The position numbers and the translations under genes are program-made. From assembly GCA_038501195.1 (NCBI GenBank), contig JBBPUQ010000008.1:1344001-1408000 (forward strand): a DNA stretch of 64,000 nucleotides, in the 5' to 3' direction. The notes beneath the pieces were generated by a model, which was not told where the DNA came from, searched no databases, and worked only from the letters and a program-made list of their open reading frames with translations. Positions 33,442-44,377 of this stretch are shown here, one piece after another (the stretch's first letter is position 1; every line of letters starts with the position of its first letter). This DNA is from Nemania diffusa (taxonomy: Eukaryota > Ascomycota > Sordariomycetes > Xylariales > Xylariaceae).

Positions 33442-34624
33442 GATGCCCTTATTGGCGCAATTAGACTATAAGGCAGTAGCTATGGCGTTCTGTTATAGCA
33501 GGCAAGGGAGCAAGAAGTCGGGAAACTGAACAAAGCAATAGCTTAGTACAATATAATACTAATATACTCCTTAATGCGTTGCGTGAAAGAAAATGACGTC
33601 TCGAATTCACAAGTCCTCTTATTATCCCCTGCCTTTCTCCACCACTTATTGACTGCGATCCCTTCCGAGTTTAGGCACCTTACTCCGCATTCCTCCTCCC
33701 GTACCTAGCTCGTCCGCACGAGTGGCGCTAGTTTCAACGATCTCGCAGAGACAGATATATGAAACAGGCCGCAGCAAGTGGCGAGGAGCGTTCTCAACAC
33801 CCAGGGGCCGAGAAAATCGCCGCAGCGGATGGCACGCACTGCAATGCAGGCCACGTTGGTCTTGCCCCTATGCAGTTCATTCCGTCTCCAGGAAGAACGA
33901 GGAGAGCCGGCACCGCATGCAAGTGAGCGTGTGACGTGAGGCCGTACATGATGAAGTCGAATCTTCAGTCGGCCTACGTCGGAGAGGCGTGTCGTGATTG
34001 GGTCTTGCCCCAAATGAGGCGCCGGATATTATAGTGTGGCTTGAGACTTGCATGTGAACCCCTCATAAACCCCCATGAAATTCAGGTATTAATGCAGAAC
34101 TCGTGCAGCCGGCTCGCCAGATTTACCCCGCGTATTGTTGTTTCTCCGTCTCTAGGGTAAGTTAGGCTATCTAGGAGGTAGATAGATGCGATACCCCACC
34201 TTCGGCCGGAACGCTTCCGTCTCCGGAATGCTACTGAGCTACTGATCGATCCCCTCAACTATATAGCAATGCATGCAAGCCAACAGTTGTGACCCTATCA
34301 CAAATACTAGGTATAATCCTATTGATTGCAAGATAACATGGGATTGGTTGCTTCGTTGAATTCGCACTGAGAAACTATTGAACTGTGTTAATAGCAACAG
34401 CCCTCTCCTTGAGAATATAGTCGGAATAGTTACATTAGCATGAGCTATACGGCATGATCCAAGGTAGTACGATAGGGTTTATATACCCAGAGTAGCCGTC
34501 TCCGTCGTAGATCATCTGCGCTGCGCTTGTCAGAGCGGAAAACCCTGGTACCCCGCATCATATTCTTCTCCCCGCATATGGATGATCATATATCTTGTTC
34601 AATTGTCTGGAGTTACCCACCCCT
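33442..34624. other. intergenic, no gene seen
   Basis: Spacer between the 3-phosphoglycerate dehydrogenase start and the 3' end of the esterase. A 102-codon minus frame at 33705-34013 overlaps plus-strand frames and has no family resemblance. It should contain the dehydrogenase promoter. Confidence 0.5.
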
Positions 34625-36830
34625 TCAGCGCTGGAAGATATGAGAGTTGTCATTAATGAGCTTGATTTGTTCAGACCGCCAAGTATCAGGCTCGATGTGA
34701 ACATCGGAAGGTTGGAGAACAAGATTTTCAGGCTGCTCTAAGCTGTAGAGAGGCCACTCGGGTTCCACGCCATCCCACTGCCCCTGGCGGCGCCAGGCGT
34801 TGGGGTCGTGCGACACGAAGAAGCTGACCCACGAGCGACTCATGAAGTTAGCTAGTTTGAAGTAGCTTGGCGGTTTACCGGCAAAGGGGAGTGGGTGCAA
34901 TGGCAGGTGGTAGCCCAGGCCTTCCGTATTGTCGAACACAAACGAAGCCTCGTGGAAGTGCGTCGGCCACTGTTGCCCACTGGGGATTGTCTCGAACCGA
35001 TAGCTGTAAGTCGGAGCCCCAAAGCGTGCAAGTGCTTCGCATGTCTGCCGGCGCGGTGCAATAAAGATGACGTCACCGGCAAAAGTAGATGCGCGTTGGT
35101 CTGACGTGAGGAGTGATTTGATTAGCTGATGTTTAAGTGAATGCTAACGAAGGCTATAGGAAAGCGTGGGCAAGTCACAAAGCTTACAGGTAGGGTTCTG
35201 GCCGGCAACGCGGGGATCATCATAACCTATACAGCTGCCGGTTGGAGTGTCAGGGCAACTGCCTGGCGGGTAGAGATCTATTATCTTCTCCGCAAGCTTA
35301 TGCGGTAATCCAAGCTGATAAGGACGACCAGTGAAGACTTGAGGATCTATTAAGGTTGCGAAATGGTCGAATCAGCAACGTGAAATGTATAGGAATGCAT
35401 TTCCAATGTACGCCCGCACTTCATGAATGGAATGCAACGTAAAGAGGAAGAGGGATCTTACGAGTGATGTAGGTATAGAAATCTTCAGGCTTGTCTTCGA
35501 GGGGAGGAACGAACCAATGGCCCTCATTCGTGGCAGTCCCAGAGATAATTGGGATCTTCACGAACTCCCCTCGATCGAGCTGACGTGACGGATACTCTTT
35601 AATGAAATCACCATCTACCACAGGAAACCATTTCTGGCTGATGTCACGGGAGCCGTTGAATACCCGATTCAGCTCTTCAACGGGGGCGGTACGGAGACAC
35701 GCCAGAGTGTCAATGGCGTAAGAGCAGGTCTCGCCAGGGGACATATTGTTCTCTTCCGCAAAGCCAGGCGATGGGTGCACATTGACGGTGACGTTGTTGT
35801 ACAGGATCTGGTAAAAGTCAGTACCATTTAAAGCTCTCCACGGTGCCGGGCTGCCACTCTGCATAACACCGGCAGAGAAGAGGCCATCGTCACGACCACC
35901 ATACGCAAGCATGTGGAAGCCAACGCTATTACCCCCACAGCTTTGGCCCCATATCGTGACTTTGCGAGGGTCTCCACCGAATAATCTGGCGTTCTCTTGG
36001 ATCTGGGCAGATTTGCCGGTTAGCAGATGGCTTGGGACGCATTTATGACACCATGATAATACATACCCAGTGCAGCGCGAGGCGTTGGTCACGAAGGCCA
36101 AGATTAGTGTTACCCTCTCCACGGATTTGATTTGAGTTAAGAAAGCCCCAGCCGTTCAAGCGGTAATTGATACTGATGGCTATGAAGGGGGTACCGGCCT
36201 TCTGGCCATTCTCCACGATCATTGACAGATTGAATCGCTTGTCCGCACTACCTCCCATATAAAAACCACCGCCGTGAATCCACACAGCAATGGGAAGTGG
36301 CTGGTCATCTAGTTGGTAGCCCGTCGGCCTGTGGGGACGAACGACATTCAAGTACAGGCAATCTTCTGACAGAGGGTAGCCCCAGCTATCGCCACCAAGG
36401 CCGATACACATGGAGCTATAGGCCATGGCCTTTCTCGTCCCCGAGAAAGACTGATTCAAGCTCTGGGGGAGTCTCCAGCGCAGATCTCCAACAGGAGGCT
36501 GCGCGAAGGGAACGCCTAGGAAGAAGTCCTGGTCGTACCGGGACGAGTAGACGCCGGAATAAGTTCCATTTCTAGTCAGAAGCGTTGGCGGCGACTCAGC
36601 AGAATGCGCATCTCGAGACATCGTTAGCTAGTTCTGTCATAAGATAGGACTGGCAAGTAGAAAGCGGGAAGCAAATTACCCTGAAAATAGTTTCCGTGAT
36701 ACAATACGGCGCCGGGGTGGAGGGCGTCGATGTCAATAACAGCCTGATGGTTATGCCCAGACCCAGCAGATACGGGAGTTAAAAACCGAGCAAGTGCAAG
36801 CACCCGAAGGTAAGAAGAATGGAAGAGCAT
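34625..36830 (-). CDS. secreted type-B carboxylesterase/lipase, 623 aa
   Basis: Five exons, 36680-36830, 36067-36611, 35462-36002, 35188-35346 and 34625-35100, with introns of 68, 64, 115 and 87 bp, give 623 aa. Exon 1 encodes a signal peptide (MLFHSSYLRVLALARF...VSA); the first acceptor (TCTCGAG) lies just after a CTAAC branch site. Alpha/beta-hydrolase landmarks of PF00135: FLGVPFAQPPVGDLRW, SEDCLYLNV, oxyanion loop WIHGGGFYMGG, nucleophile elbow GQSCGG with Ser253, and the His region THFHEASFVF near the C-terminus. The elbow is GQSCGG rather than the commonest GESAGG; serine and flanking glycines are kept. Secreted fungal members hydrolyse diverse carboxyl esters; some act on mycotoxins or lipids. 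Substrate unknown. An earlier intron-retained frame starting at MSRDAH would lose the signal peptide. Confidence 0.9.
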
Positions 36831-38251
36831 GGTGACCAAGATGGTACTTGATGTGCTCAGTAACAGTCTCTTCCGATAACGTGGATGTGATTCATATTGA
36901 GGAGAGGCGATGGCCGAGCCAGCAGATATAGGCTTGTTGGTTTCATTGTCACCAAGTGAGTTAGACTATGTCCTTGAGGATCCATGCTAAGCTAAGATAC
37001 TGTCGCGCCGAACACGCTCGACGATGGGTATAGAATATGTATTCGAGTGGAGTGATTGTTGTCCTTGCGACTTTGAGGTATGTAAGATATAAGTCACGAG
37101 GCTTTACCGAATATCCCTTTGACGGCCGTTTCAGCACCGTCACTCAAAAAGTGGAATACCGGGGCCGCTTGCACAGTTGCATACACCAATAAAACTATTA
37201 TCCGAGCACTGTTTTATGATCTTATTGGGCATATGCAACCATTTAAGCGGGCCGAAAGGGTCTTTAAAGGGATACCTCTATCTGGTCAGGTGAAGGCAGA
37301 GGAGGTGTTGCTATATAATGTTGCACTCGTACCCGTAGGCGTAGGTATAGTGGATTGACAGAAGCTGTGGGCCTTTTTGCATACGTCGGTAGATGAAAAT
37401 CCTGTTCGGGCTAGTAGCTGCGAACCGGCAAACGGGCACTGCAGAGCACTAGTGTATCGACCCACCTAGGTTTATGAAGTGCTACTGAAGAGCAGATGGC
37501 GTCATCTGAAAGCAAACGAAACAAGTCGGTTTGGGTCTAGATAGGGGTCAACAACAAAAACCACGGTCGGGTACCTGCTGTACGGGAGTGCTCCCCGTCC
37601 CTGGGATGCGTATATGTAATGCCTTATACGTATGCACATCCAACGGCCTTCGGTAATAATATTAGGTAACAAACGTCCTTCGGCAATATGGAGTAGCTAG
37701 GTGCAGCAGCAAGAGAGCAGCTATAATACACGAGGTACATAATATAATCACTGCAGCTAACAATATTGAAGCTACCTAGCTATACCGAAGTACTGCATAC
37801 CTGTTACCTAACATCAAGCTACATCAGTCAACGCGCCGCATGCGCAGCAACCCGTCCCGCAGTGCGCATACCGCGCCTCATACGCTACCCACCTAAGTAC
37901 CTATTGCGGTAATGGATTGTACATCGTGCCATAAACCAGCGCAATCACAACATAGGAAGGGCGCAGATGACACACCGGGGGAGGTTGAAAATGTCAATTA
38001 TGACCATAACCACAAAATCACAGCAGAGAATCAGTATCTGTCAGCCCTGTCAATGTTGGTTCCGTAGGTTTTTTGAGGGAGGTTTTTATTTCCCCTTCCT
38101 CATGTCTCTTCATTCTACAAAACTAATTACCGACGTTGAAAACATCCTCATCTTAAACTACTAAATGTAATTTCATAGTATTGTAGGCTTCTTCAGCTTC
38201 TAAATTTGATTTATTTACGGTTTTGCGGTAGTTTGGTGGAAATAGGGATTA
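36831..38251. other. divergent spacer between esterase and MCT-type transporter
   Basis: Both flanking genes start at its ends, so both promoters lie here. Several TACCTA/TAGGTA-type words occur around 37600-37900. A 79-codon plus frame at 37119-37358 and a 65-codon frame at 37967-38164 are not convincing genes. Confidence 0.45.
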
Positions 38252-39809
38252 ATGGCCTCCGCCGTCGACATGGAGAAGGCGCCCGACCCGAGTCCACACC
38301 ACTCGATGACGGTAGGAGATCCGCCCGTGGTCTCCGACGACGCCAAGCGGGAGAAACTTGAATCAGACCCCTCTGCACCACGCCTCCTCCCCGAGACAGA
38401 ATCTGACGACGACGATCACGATGACACGCCCCCGGACGGCGGCCTCGTTGCGTGGCTGCAGCTCGTCGCCGCGCTTCTGACGAGCACCATCTCCTGGGGT
38501 ACGCCCACGGCCTTCGGTGTCTTCCAGTTGTATTACGTGCAAACCCTCAAACTGCCTCAATGGCAGGTTTCGTGGATAGGGTCGGTGCAGTTCTTGCTAA
38601 CATATGGCATGTGTGTCATCTCGGGCCGCCTCTCTGATGCCGGCTACATCCGCTCTACTTACGCCATTGGGGCTTTCTTGGTGGTTTTTGGCACCTTCGT
38701 GACTAGTCTCGGGTACGAGTACTGGCACTTCTTCCTCGCCCAGGGTCTTACTGTCGGCCTGGGGTTGGGCACCATGTTCATGCCCCCTTTACAAGTCCTT
38801 AGCTCTTATTTTGAGAAAAAACGCACTTTCGCCATGACTGGTGCTGCCACTGGCACAGGCATTGGAAGTCTTATTCTACCTGCCATTATTCAGTATTCAA
38901 TCCCGAAAGTTGGATTCCCTTGGGCGGTCCGAATATTTGGTTTCGTCGCTCTATTCTGTACCGTCGTCGCCTTTTTCTGCATAAAACCACGCCTCAAGCC
39001 TAGACGTTCGGGTCCTCTAGTGGAATGGAGCGCTTTTAAAGAACCGCCATATCTGCTCTATTCGATCGGTGTATTCCTCCTATACTTGGCCTTATTCTTT
39101 GGATCCTTCTACGTAAGTTTATTGTTTCTATTTTATCCTGTCAGAAGCACAAGGTGAAGAGAAAGGATTATTTCGTAGTCGATACATGTTCCTCCTGAAA
39201 TCATACTAATTGTATTCAGATCAACACTTTTGCTCGTGACATTATAGGCTTTTCGACTACCAACTCTGTTCAACTTCTCTTGATTCAGAATGGTGTAAGC
39301 ATTCCGGCTCGGCCTATTGTCGGGTACATCGCAAACTACCACACTGGCCCTATGAACACGTATATCGTCACCGTCATCCTCTTCGCCATCATCACATTGT
39401 CGTGGATAGCCGTCCACAATGCTACTGGCTTGTACATCTACGCTGTATTCTTGGGTCTCACGAATGGCGTGTGTCAGGGGATGTTTCTCGGTTCCTTGGC
39501 TAGTTTGACCAACGACAGCCGAAAGATGGGTACACGCATAGGCATGGTGCATACTATCGTCGCTTTTGCGACACTCGCAGGTCCCCCAGTAAGTGCATTA
39601 GAGTTTCCAAGCCAACCCGAAAACAAACCAGTTTCTAGATCTTCGACTAACTAGATGTGCCATAGATCGCAGGCGCAATTATTGATAGTTCGGGAGGTAA
39701 GTTCACGTACGCACAGCTGTACGCTGGACTTACTATCTTCGTGTCTTCCGGGTTTTTCATTGCAGCAAGATATTCAAAGACTGGGCCGCACCTAAAGGTC
39801 AAGGTCTGA
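38252..39809 (+). CDS. monocarboxylate-type MFS transporter (MCH/MCT family), 457 aa
   Basis: Three exons, 38252-39112, 39220-39588 and 39666-39809, joined across 107- and 77-bp introns, give 457 aa. After a roughly 60-residue acidic N-terminus comes TPPDGGLVAWLQLVAA, the conserved start of the MCT domain. SWGTPTAFGVFQLYY, SWIGSVQFLLTYG and GLGLGTMFMPPLQVLSSYFEKKR follow, and the second half has IPARPIVGYIA. Twelve transmembrane helices are expected. Fungal Mch proteins resemble mammalian monocarboxylate porters, but several transport riboflavin, nicotinate or unknown solutes. The last exon contributes helix 12 (FTYAQLYAGLTIFVSSGF). It is divergent from the secreted esterase, so uptake of a released acid is conceivable but speculative. 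Confidence 0.9.
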
Positions 39810-40459
39810 TTCCGATGAATGATAGGAGATTCAAACTTGTATAAATTGAACCTATGATAACAAGCCTAGAGCTGTTGGAATGTTTCGTTCTTGAGAACGC
39901 CTCGCGTATTAGAATTTTAGATAGAACTGTAGCTGAATAGTAAAACATGCAGTCATTAGCCAGACTGAGCAACTTCAGCCTCCAAAGCCCACTATTTTTT
40001 ACCGAACTTGAGTGCCCGGCTACTATGTATATTCGTTTGTTAGCTACCAATTACTCTTTTTTTACGACTAGCAGAAGATGAGGCCGTGCTGTCAACCTGG
40101 CATCTTTTTTACTATTATACACTGTGGGCGATCAAGCAATTTGGGGGCTATATTGATTAGGTCTAGATAGTAGCTTTCCGCTAATTATTTTCTACATACA
40201 TAGCCCTTCTAGGGTTTCTATTGTTAACTACCTAGGTTACAGGTAGCTGGGTAGCTCCTGACACACTAATTCGATTGGTTTTTTCCCATCTTTTCAAAAT
40301 GTCTATTGAAGTGCTATGCGTATACGTTCCGTTTAATTACTCGTCGATCCAAGCTTGGCACGTCCGCAACGCCTAGGGAGGTAGGTATACGATGTGGTGT
40401 TACGGCGGCGGTGCCACCGTTAAACTTATCAAACGCACCTCAAGCACCTTCGCATCCGT
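39810..40459. other. intergenic, no gene seen
   Basis: AT-rich spacer downstream of the MCT-type transporter leading to the transposable element. Two short frames are not convincing genes. Confidence 0.45.
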
Positions 40460-40468
40460 GTTTCTCTC
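40460..40468 (+). repeat. left 9-bp target-site duplication
   Basis: The nonamer GTTTCTCTC abuts the outer end of the left terminal inverted repeat and is repeated in direct orientation, with no mismatch, immediately outside the right terminal repeat at 41164-41172. Confidence 0.8.
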
Positions 40469-40531
40469 GAGCCCACCTGCATACGCCTCGATTTCATCCT
40501 AGATGCGCCATGCCCCCACCTAATTTAACTA
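40469..40531 (+). repeat. left terminal inverted repeat of the Mutator-like element
   Basis: This arm pairs with 41101-41163 in reverse complement over 63 bp with six mismatches, the outer 33 bp perfect. It produces near-identical translated fragments on opposite strands (LHTPRFHP), which explains two spurious short frames. Confidence 0.85.
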
Positions 40532-40629
40532 CAATGGTACTAGTGCTGTGCACATCACCTACTTTTAGTATAGTTCCCAGCAGAGGGACAATTATACCAG
40601 AAGTACCAGCATTGTAAATAAAAATTCAA

Positions 40630-40693
40630 CCTACCGAGCCACCTACCAAGCCACCTACCTAGCCACTTACCTAGCCACTTACCTAGCCACACA
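40630..40693 (+). repeat. minisatellite, about 12-bp CTACCTAGCCAC-type units
   Basis: Several tandem copies of a CCTAGCCACTTA-like unit lie inside the transposable element. A looser continuation of AGCCAC words follows around 40755-40795. Confidence 0.75.
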
Positions 40694-40828
40694 GCCTTAA
40701 GTAATTGTGCTTACTTGCTTATTTATTCAATTAACCTATTTACTTAAACCTACTTAGCCACACCGAGCCACACCGAGCCACAAATAAAGCCACAATTTGA
40801 AAATCTGTTCTTACCCCTTACTGTAATT

Positions 40829-40985
40829 TACCACCAACTTACTACTTTATTTACCACTTCACCTACCACTTTACCTACCACTTTACCTACCACTTTACCT
40901 ACCACTTTACCTACCATTTTACTTACTACTTGACCTACTACTTGACCTACTGCTTTACTTACTGCTTTGCTTATTATTTTACCTG
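40829..40985 (+). repeat. minisatellite, 12-bp CTACCACTTTAC units
   Basis: About a dozen tandem copies of a 12-bp unit, the middle ones identical (around 40862-40915) and the outer ones degenerate by single substitutions, occupy the core of the TIR element. The gradient from perfect centre to diverged edges is typical of slippage-driven arrays. Confidence 0.85.
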
Positions 40986-41100
40986 TTATTTCAACCTGTC
41001 AAGTAAGTATAGCAAATAATTCGGTAGAAATAAGTGATCGCTATGTAGTTATGTAGGTAAATAAGTACCGTAGGTAGGTAGGTACGCGGTAATACTTGGA

Positions 41101-41163
41101 TAATCAAACTAAGTGGGGTCATGGCGCATGTAGGATGAAATCGAGGCGTATGCAGGTGGGCTC
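41101..41163 (-). repeat. right terminal inverted repeat of the Mutator-like element
   Basis: Reverse-complement partner of 40469-40531. It ends GGTGGGCTC at the right boundary, directly followed by the second GTTTCTCTC copy. Confidence 0.85.
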
Positions 41164-41172
41164 GTTTCTCTC
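41164..41172 (+). repeat. right 9-bp target-site duplication
   Basis: Second copy of GTTTCTCTC, matching the left copy at 40460-40468 exactly and lying immediately outside the right terminal repeat. Confidence 0.8.
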
Positions 41173-42216
41173 TGCCTAGAAATGCAGGTTTGTTGCTAGC
41201 ATCCACTCCCATGTATTCCCCAGATCATAACTATGCACTATAACAATAACACTACCTGGCTCAAATTACGTACTGGAATGCAAAGCAAAAAACAGCCCTG
41301 GCAGTTGAGCACCAAACTGTTACGTAAGTGGCGTATTGTTAACCATCAAGGTTAATATGACAGGACCAAGGGTGTAAATGCTTCCGTATAGGTAGGTATA
41401 TGTAAAATTATTCTCTTTAAGTGGGTAATCAAGCTGCGGCTGAGGCATTTACCATGAGTTTATTTCCATGCTTGGTTTTACATCGAGCAAAAACCGCCGG
41501 ATATCTATTAGATCCGTGGCTTCTGTGACTTAATCCAAGCATTGTGCCGTATGCCATCTAGGTATATTGAGTGTGGATCTATTCATACACGATCCCCGGC
41601 TAGGTATTCCACTTTTTAAGCCACGGAGCTCTAGTGTATGTACAAGTAGGTGTTCGTCCGTCAGGTTGCAATGCTTGAACTCTCTAAATTAGCGCCAATA
41701 GTGCCAAGCTGGGGTAACACATGGTATTCTCAGCCTTTTGCATCGAACTGGTATGGGTTTACTAAGCAGTGCGGTGTGATACCTACCTACTTACTGCATC
41801 ATGTTTGACGGAATGTAACCTAACGAATTCACTATACTACACTAAGTAAAACTAAAAAGCTTGTTTAGGCAATTAATTTTCAATCCTAATCCGAGTAAGC
41901 CCGATTGGCGTTTGGCAATTCCCTTGTACAAGTCAATATTTATCCAATTTGTTCGCGAATAATCTAACTCGTGGAAGTTATGCTGCCTTGATGGGAGTTC
42001 GCGGTGATAATGTGTCCAAAGATAAAAGCACAAATAAGGGTGGCACATTATGACCCCTAGTACCTTGACCCGTAATTTTCTGCCCATCTCGCCGATCCAT
42101 AGGTAGTTTATGCCCCGGGTGCGACTGAGGGCCGGACCCTTTAGGGCTCTCAGGGTAAGGTGACAAACTCAATTTCTATGCGTATGACACGGCAGAGCAA
42201 GGCAAGGACATCACTT
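41173..42216. other. intergenic, no gene seen
   Basis: Spacer between the transposable element and the 3' end of the PEX11-family gene. Frames of 64-81 codons on the minus strand at 41842-42172 overlap one another and lack family resemblance. Confidence 0.45.
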
Positions 42217-43378
42217 TTACCCCGGAATCTCCCTACCACAACGCTCCCAGATGTCCACGCTTGTGGACAGCGTAGTGGCGCACATGACTAGCGCGACGAC
42301 CCCTGGGCTAACGTCAAGCCAGCCTATGATGACGCCAGGCAGAACCATATCCGCAGTATTCGTTACCGCTCCTCTAGCCAATTTGATCAACGTTTCGGGC
42401 CTTCCTCTTGAGACGTGTTCCCCGCTTGTGGTGAGGATTCTCCAGATCCTCAAAAGCGCCGAGAGGACCCCACAGAGGAGAGCGAGGAACCAGAAGCGTT
42501 GGGCTTCAGCGTTGATCACGAGATAGCGCTCCGGGCCCCAGACTTGCAAACCATCGATCTGCATGTAATCAATGATGGTGGAGCTCTCGGTCAGAAGGTA
42601 CACTCCCGTCAGCGTAAGGCCAAGGCGATCCAGCCATTCCTCCGCTTTCCCGGGCTGACGCGGGGAATGAGGAGTCGACGGCGGAGTCGACGACCGTTCC
42701 ACCTTCCTGTCTGCGCTCGGTGGATTGGTGGCATCTTTTGGGTGCGATGAGGAGACGATGGCGTGCTCACGAGACATGAGAAGCTGCTGGGTCTGTTGAA
42801 AAACGCTAAGGAAGCGGAAAACACGGATATAGCGCCGCGCGACATCCAAACGCTGCTGCAGAGCCAGAAGCACAGAACGTGTAAGGAAGGTTGATAACTT
42901 TCCTGTACATTGGAACAGGTGGCTCAACTGGCAAATGGTACTAGTCGCAGATGGGTAGGCGAGTATAATCTGAACACAAGACTGCAGAAATCGGAATATG
43001 CGCTCAAGGCCAGCTGATGGGTCATTAGTAAATGTAGTATAGTCAGAGTCAAGGGCAGTGCAGCGAGGATGAAGATACTAGATGATCTCCGAGACCTAGG
43101 GCTATAGAGTACACTAGGAATTGGTAGCGAGGGATCGTAGCTGGTGTACGTATATGCATCTGTGCCTAGCTATCTAATAGGTAGGCAGGCCGTGAATAGT
43201 GTTATGGTGGGTCTATATCAACACTTTTGTAGGCTAAATCTCCTTCGCTATTACATACAGATCCTTTGGTCTAGGCGAGCTATCCTAGTTGGGAAACACA
43301 AAGGAAATTAACAATTATACCTGTGTCATTAGAAAATGTGGCAAATTGCTTGTAGGTGGTCATGGTAGATGGCGACAT
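42217..43378 (-). CDS. PEX11-family peroxisomal membrane protein, 284 aa
   Basis: Two exons, 43321-43378 and 42217-43013, flank a 307-bp GTATAA...CAG intron whose acceptor follows a TACTAAT branch site. The spliced start reads MSPSTMTTYKQFATFSNDTAGLERIFRF with the junction in NDT-AGLER; the second Met (43363) is also a possible start. After the amphipathic GLERIFRFLQ region comes LSTFLTRSVLLALQQRLDVARRYIRVFRF, the conserved PEX11 helix, a polar Ser/Pro linker, then two hydrophobic segments (WLDRLGLTLTGVYLL and a C-terminal one). PEX11 proteins (PF05648) tubulate and divide peroxisomes. The length is normal for a fungal PEX11. Which paralogue (11A, B or C) is not resolved. Intron retention would leave no ATG before an upstream stop, so splicing is required. 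Confidence 0.82.
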
Positions 43379-44377
43379 ATTGGTGGCGTGTTGATGGCCT
43401 GTCTGGTATGCAGCTGCAAGAGTGAGAGTCGAGACAGGAATGGGAAATGAGGGAGAAGTGAACAACCAGGCAACGGCCAAATTGACAATAGTTGATGTAA
43501 TCTGGCCACAAGAATATACCTTTTAAAGCCTCCGAGGGAGTCTAATTCTTTGGGATCCAACGGCTACTCCCGTTCCCGCACTAGCTCCCGTCTTTACAGT
43601 AGTATCCAGCTAGCCTTTTGGTCCGAATTGCAGGTGGGCTCCGAATAGTGCGCTGTACCTTCTATACGAAATCCACATAGAAAAAGAGGGGGAATGTGAC
43701 GTTGGTTTGCAGCAGTGAATGCCACCCGCCACTAGTCCCTACTTTAGCCAATTGCTCCACTCTTAAACCCTTGGAGTCGTAGGAATGAAGCTATCGCCAA
43801 AGCAAGAAATGAGGACCACTCCGAAGGCCCCGGTGTTTCTGCCCTTAAATTTTGCTTGGCCCTTTTCTTTTTTTTTCTTCCTTGCCAAACCTTAACCTAA
43901 TTGGAGACCATTTAGAACTAGATAGAGGAATCATATAGGAAGGACTATGGCTATGATTACAAAAACAATTGTACTTCTCACTGCTAAAAAGGAAAAAGAT
44001 TTCATCGCTACTTGCAGCCTAATTAGGCGTTGATATTTCTCCAAAAGCGGAACTAAAATTGCAATAGACAGACTGCTGTTTCACAATATTCACAGTATTT
44101 ACCAAGCCATCTCCTTCAGGGGTATCATGGTGATCAAGAAGCTAGCTCGGCAGCTAAGTCGGGGCGGCCGCAGCTAGCAAGGATAGGTTGATCGTAAACC
44201 CACATTTAGGGATAACTACGCGTGACTACAAATATGCAATGTCAAAGCATTGCTGGGTTTGCAAAAGTCCGGTGTGGAGGTTTCCCGCAGGTTCATCATA
44301 CGTACGTTTAAGTTGTTAGCTCGCCTGCATGAAATAACGTTGCATTAGGGGGAATACAATCGCTTTTATGAGACAGG
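43379..44377. other. intergenic, no gene seen
   Basis: Spacer between PEX11 and the 3' end of the amine oxidase. Overlapping frames of 60-67 codons just upstream of PEX11 extend its exon 1 in other phases and are not separate genes. The rest shows no coding potential. Confidence 0.5.

Larger units (their letters stand above)
40469..41163. mobile_element. 695-bp non-autonomous TIR transposon, Mutator-like (MULE/MITE)
   Basis: The element has 63-bp terminal inverted repeats (40469-40531 and 41101-41163) that begin GAGCCCACCTGC. Their first 33 bases are identical and 57 of 63 match by my count. A perfect 9-bp direct repeat flanks it. Terminal repeats of this length with a 9-bp target duplication are the hallmarks of Mutator-like elements; hAT elements make 8 bp and Tc1/mariner elements TA. 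The inside has no open frame for a transposase and is filled by 12-bp minisatellite arrays, so it would need transposase in trans. Four of the six arm mismatches are transitions at the inner end. No second copy is seen in the window. Confidence 0.8.

Noticed and set aside
33705..34013. 102-codon minus frame between the dehydrogenase and esterase
   Set aside because: It overlaps a plus frame, lacks hydrophobic core patterning and has no recognised family.
40306..41212. Two short frames with the same peptide LHTPRFHP on opposite strands
   Set aside because: They are translations of the terminal inverted repeats of the transposable element, not genes.
43014..43060. Read-through of the PEX11 intron end as the real N-terminus (DSDYTTFTNDPS)
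   Set aside because: No ATG occurs between it and an upstream in-frame stop; the spliced model gives a proper start and branch site.
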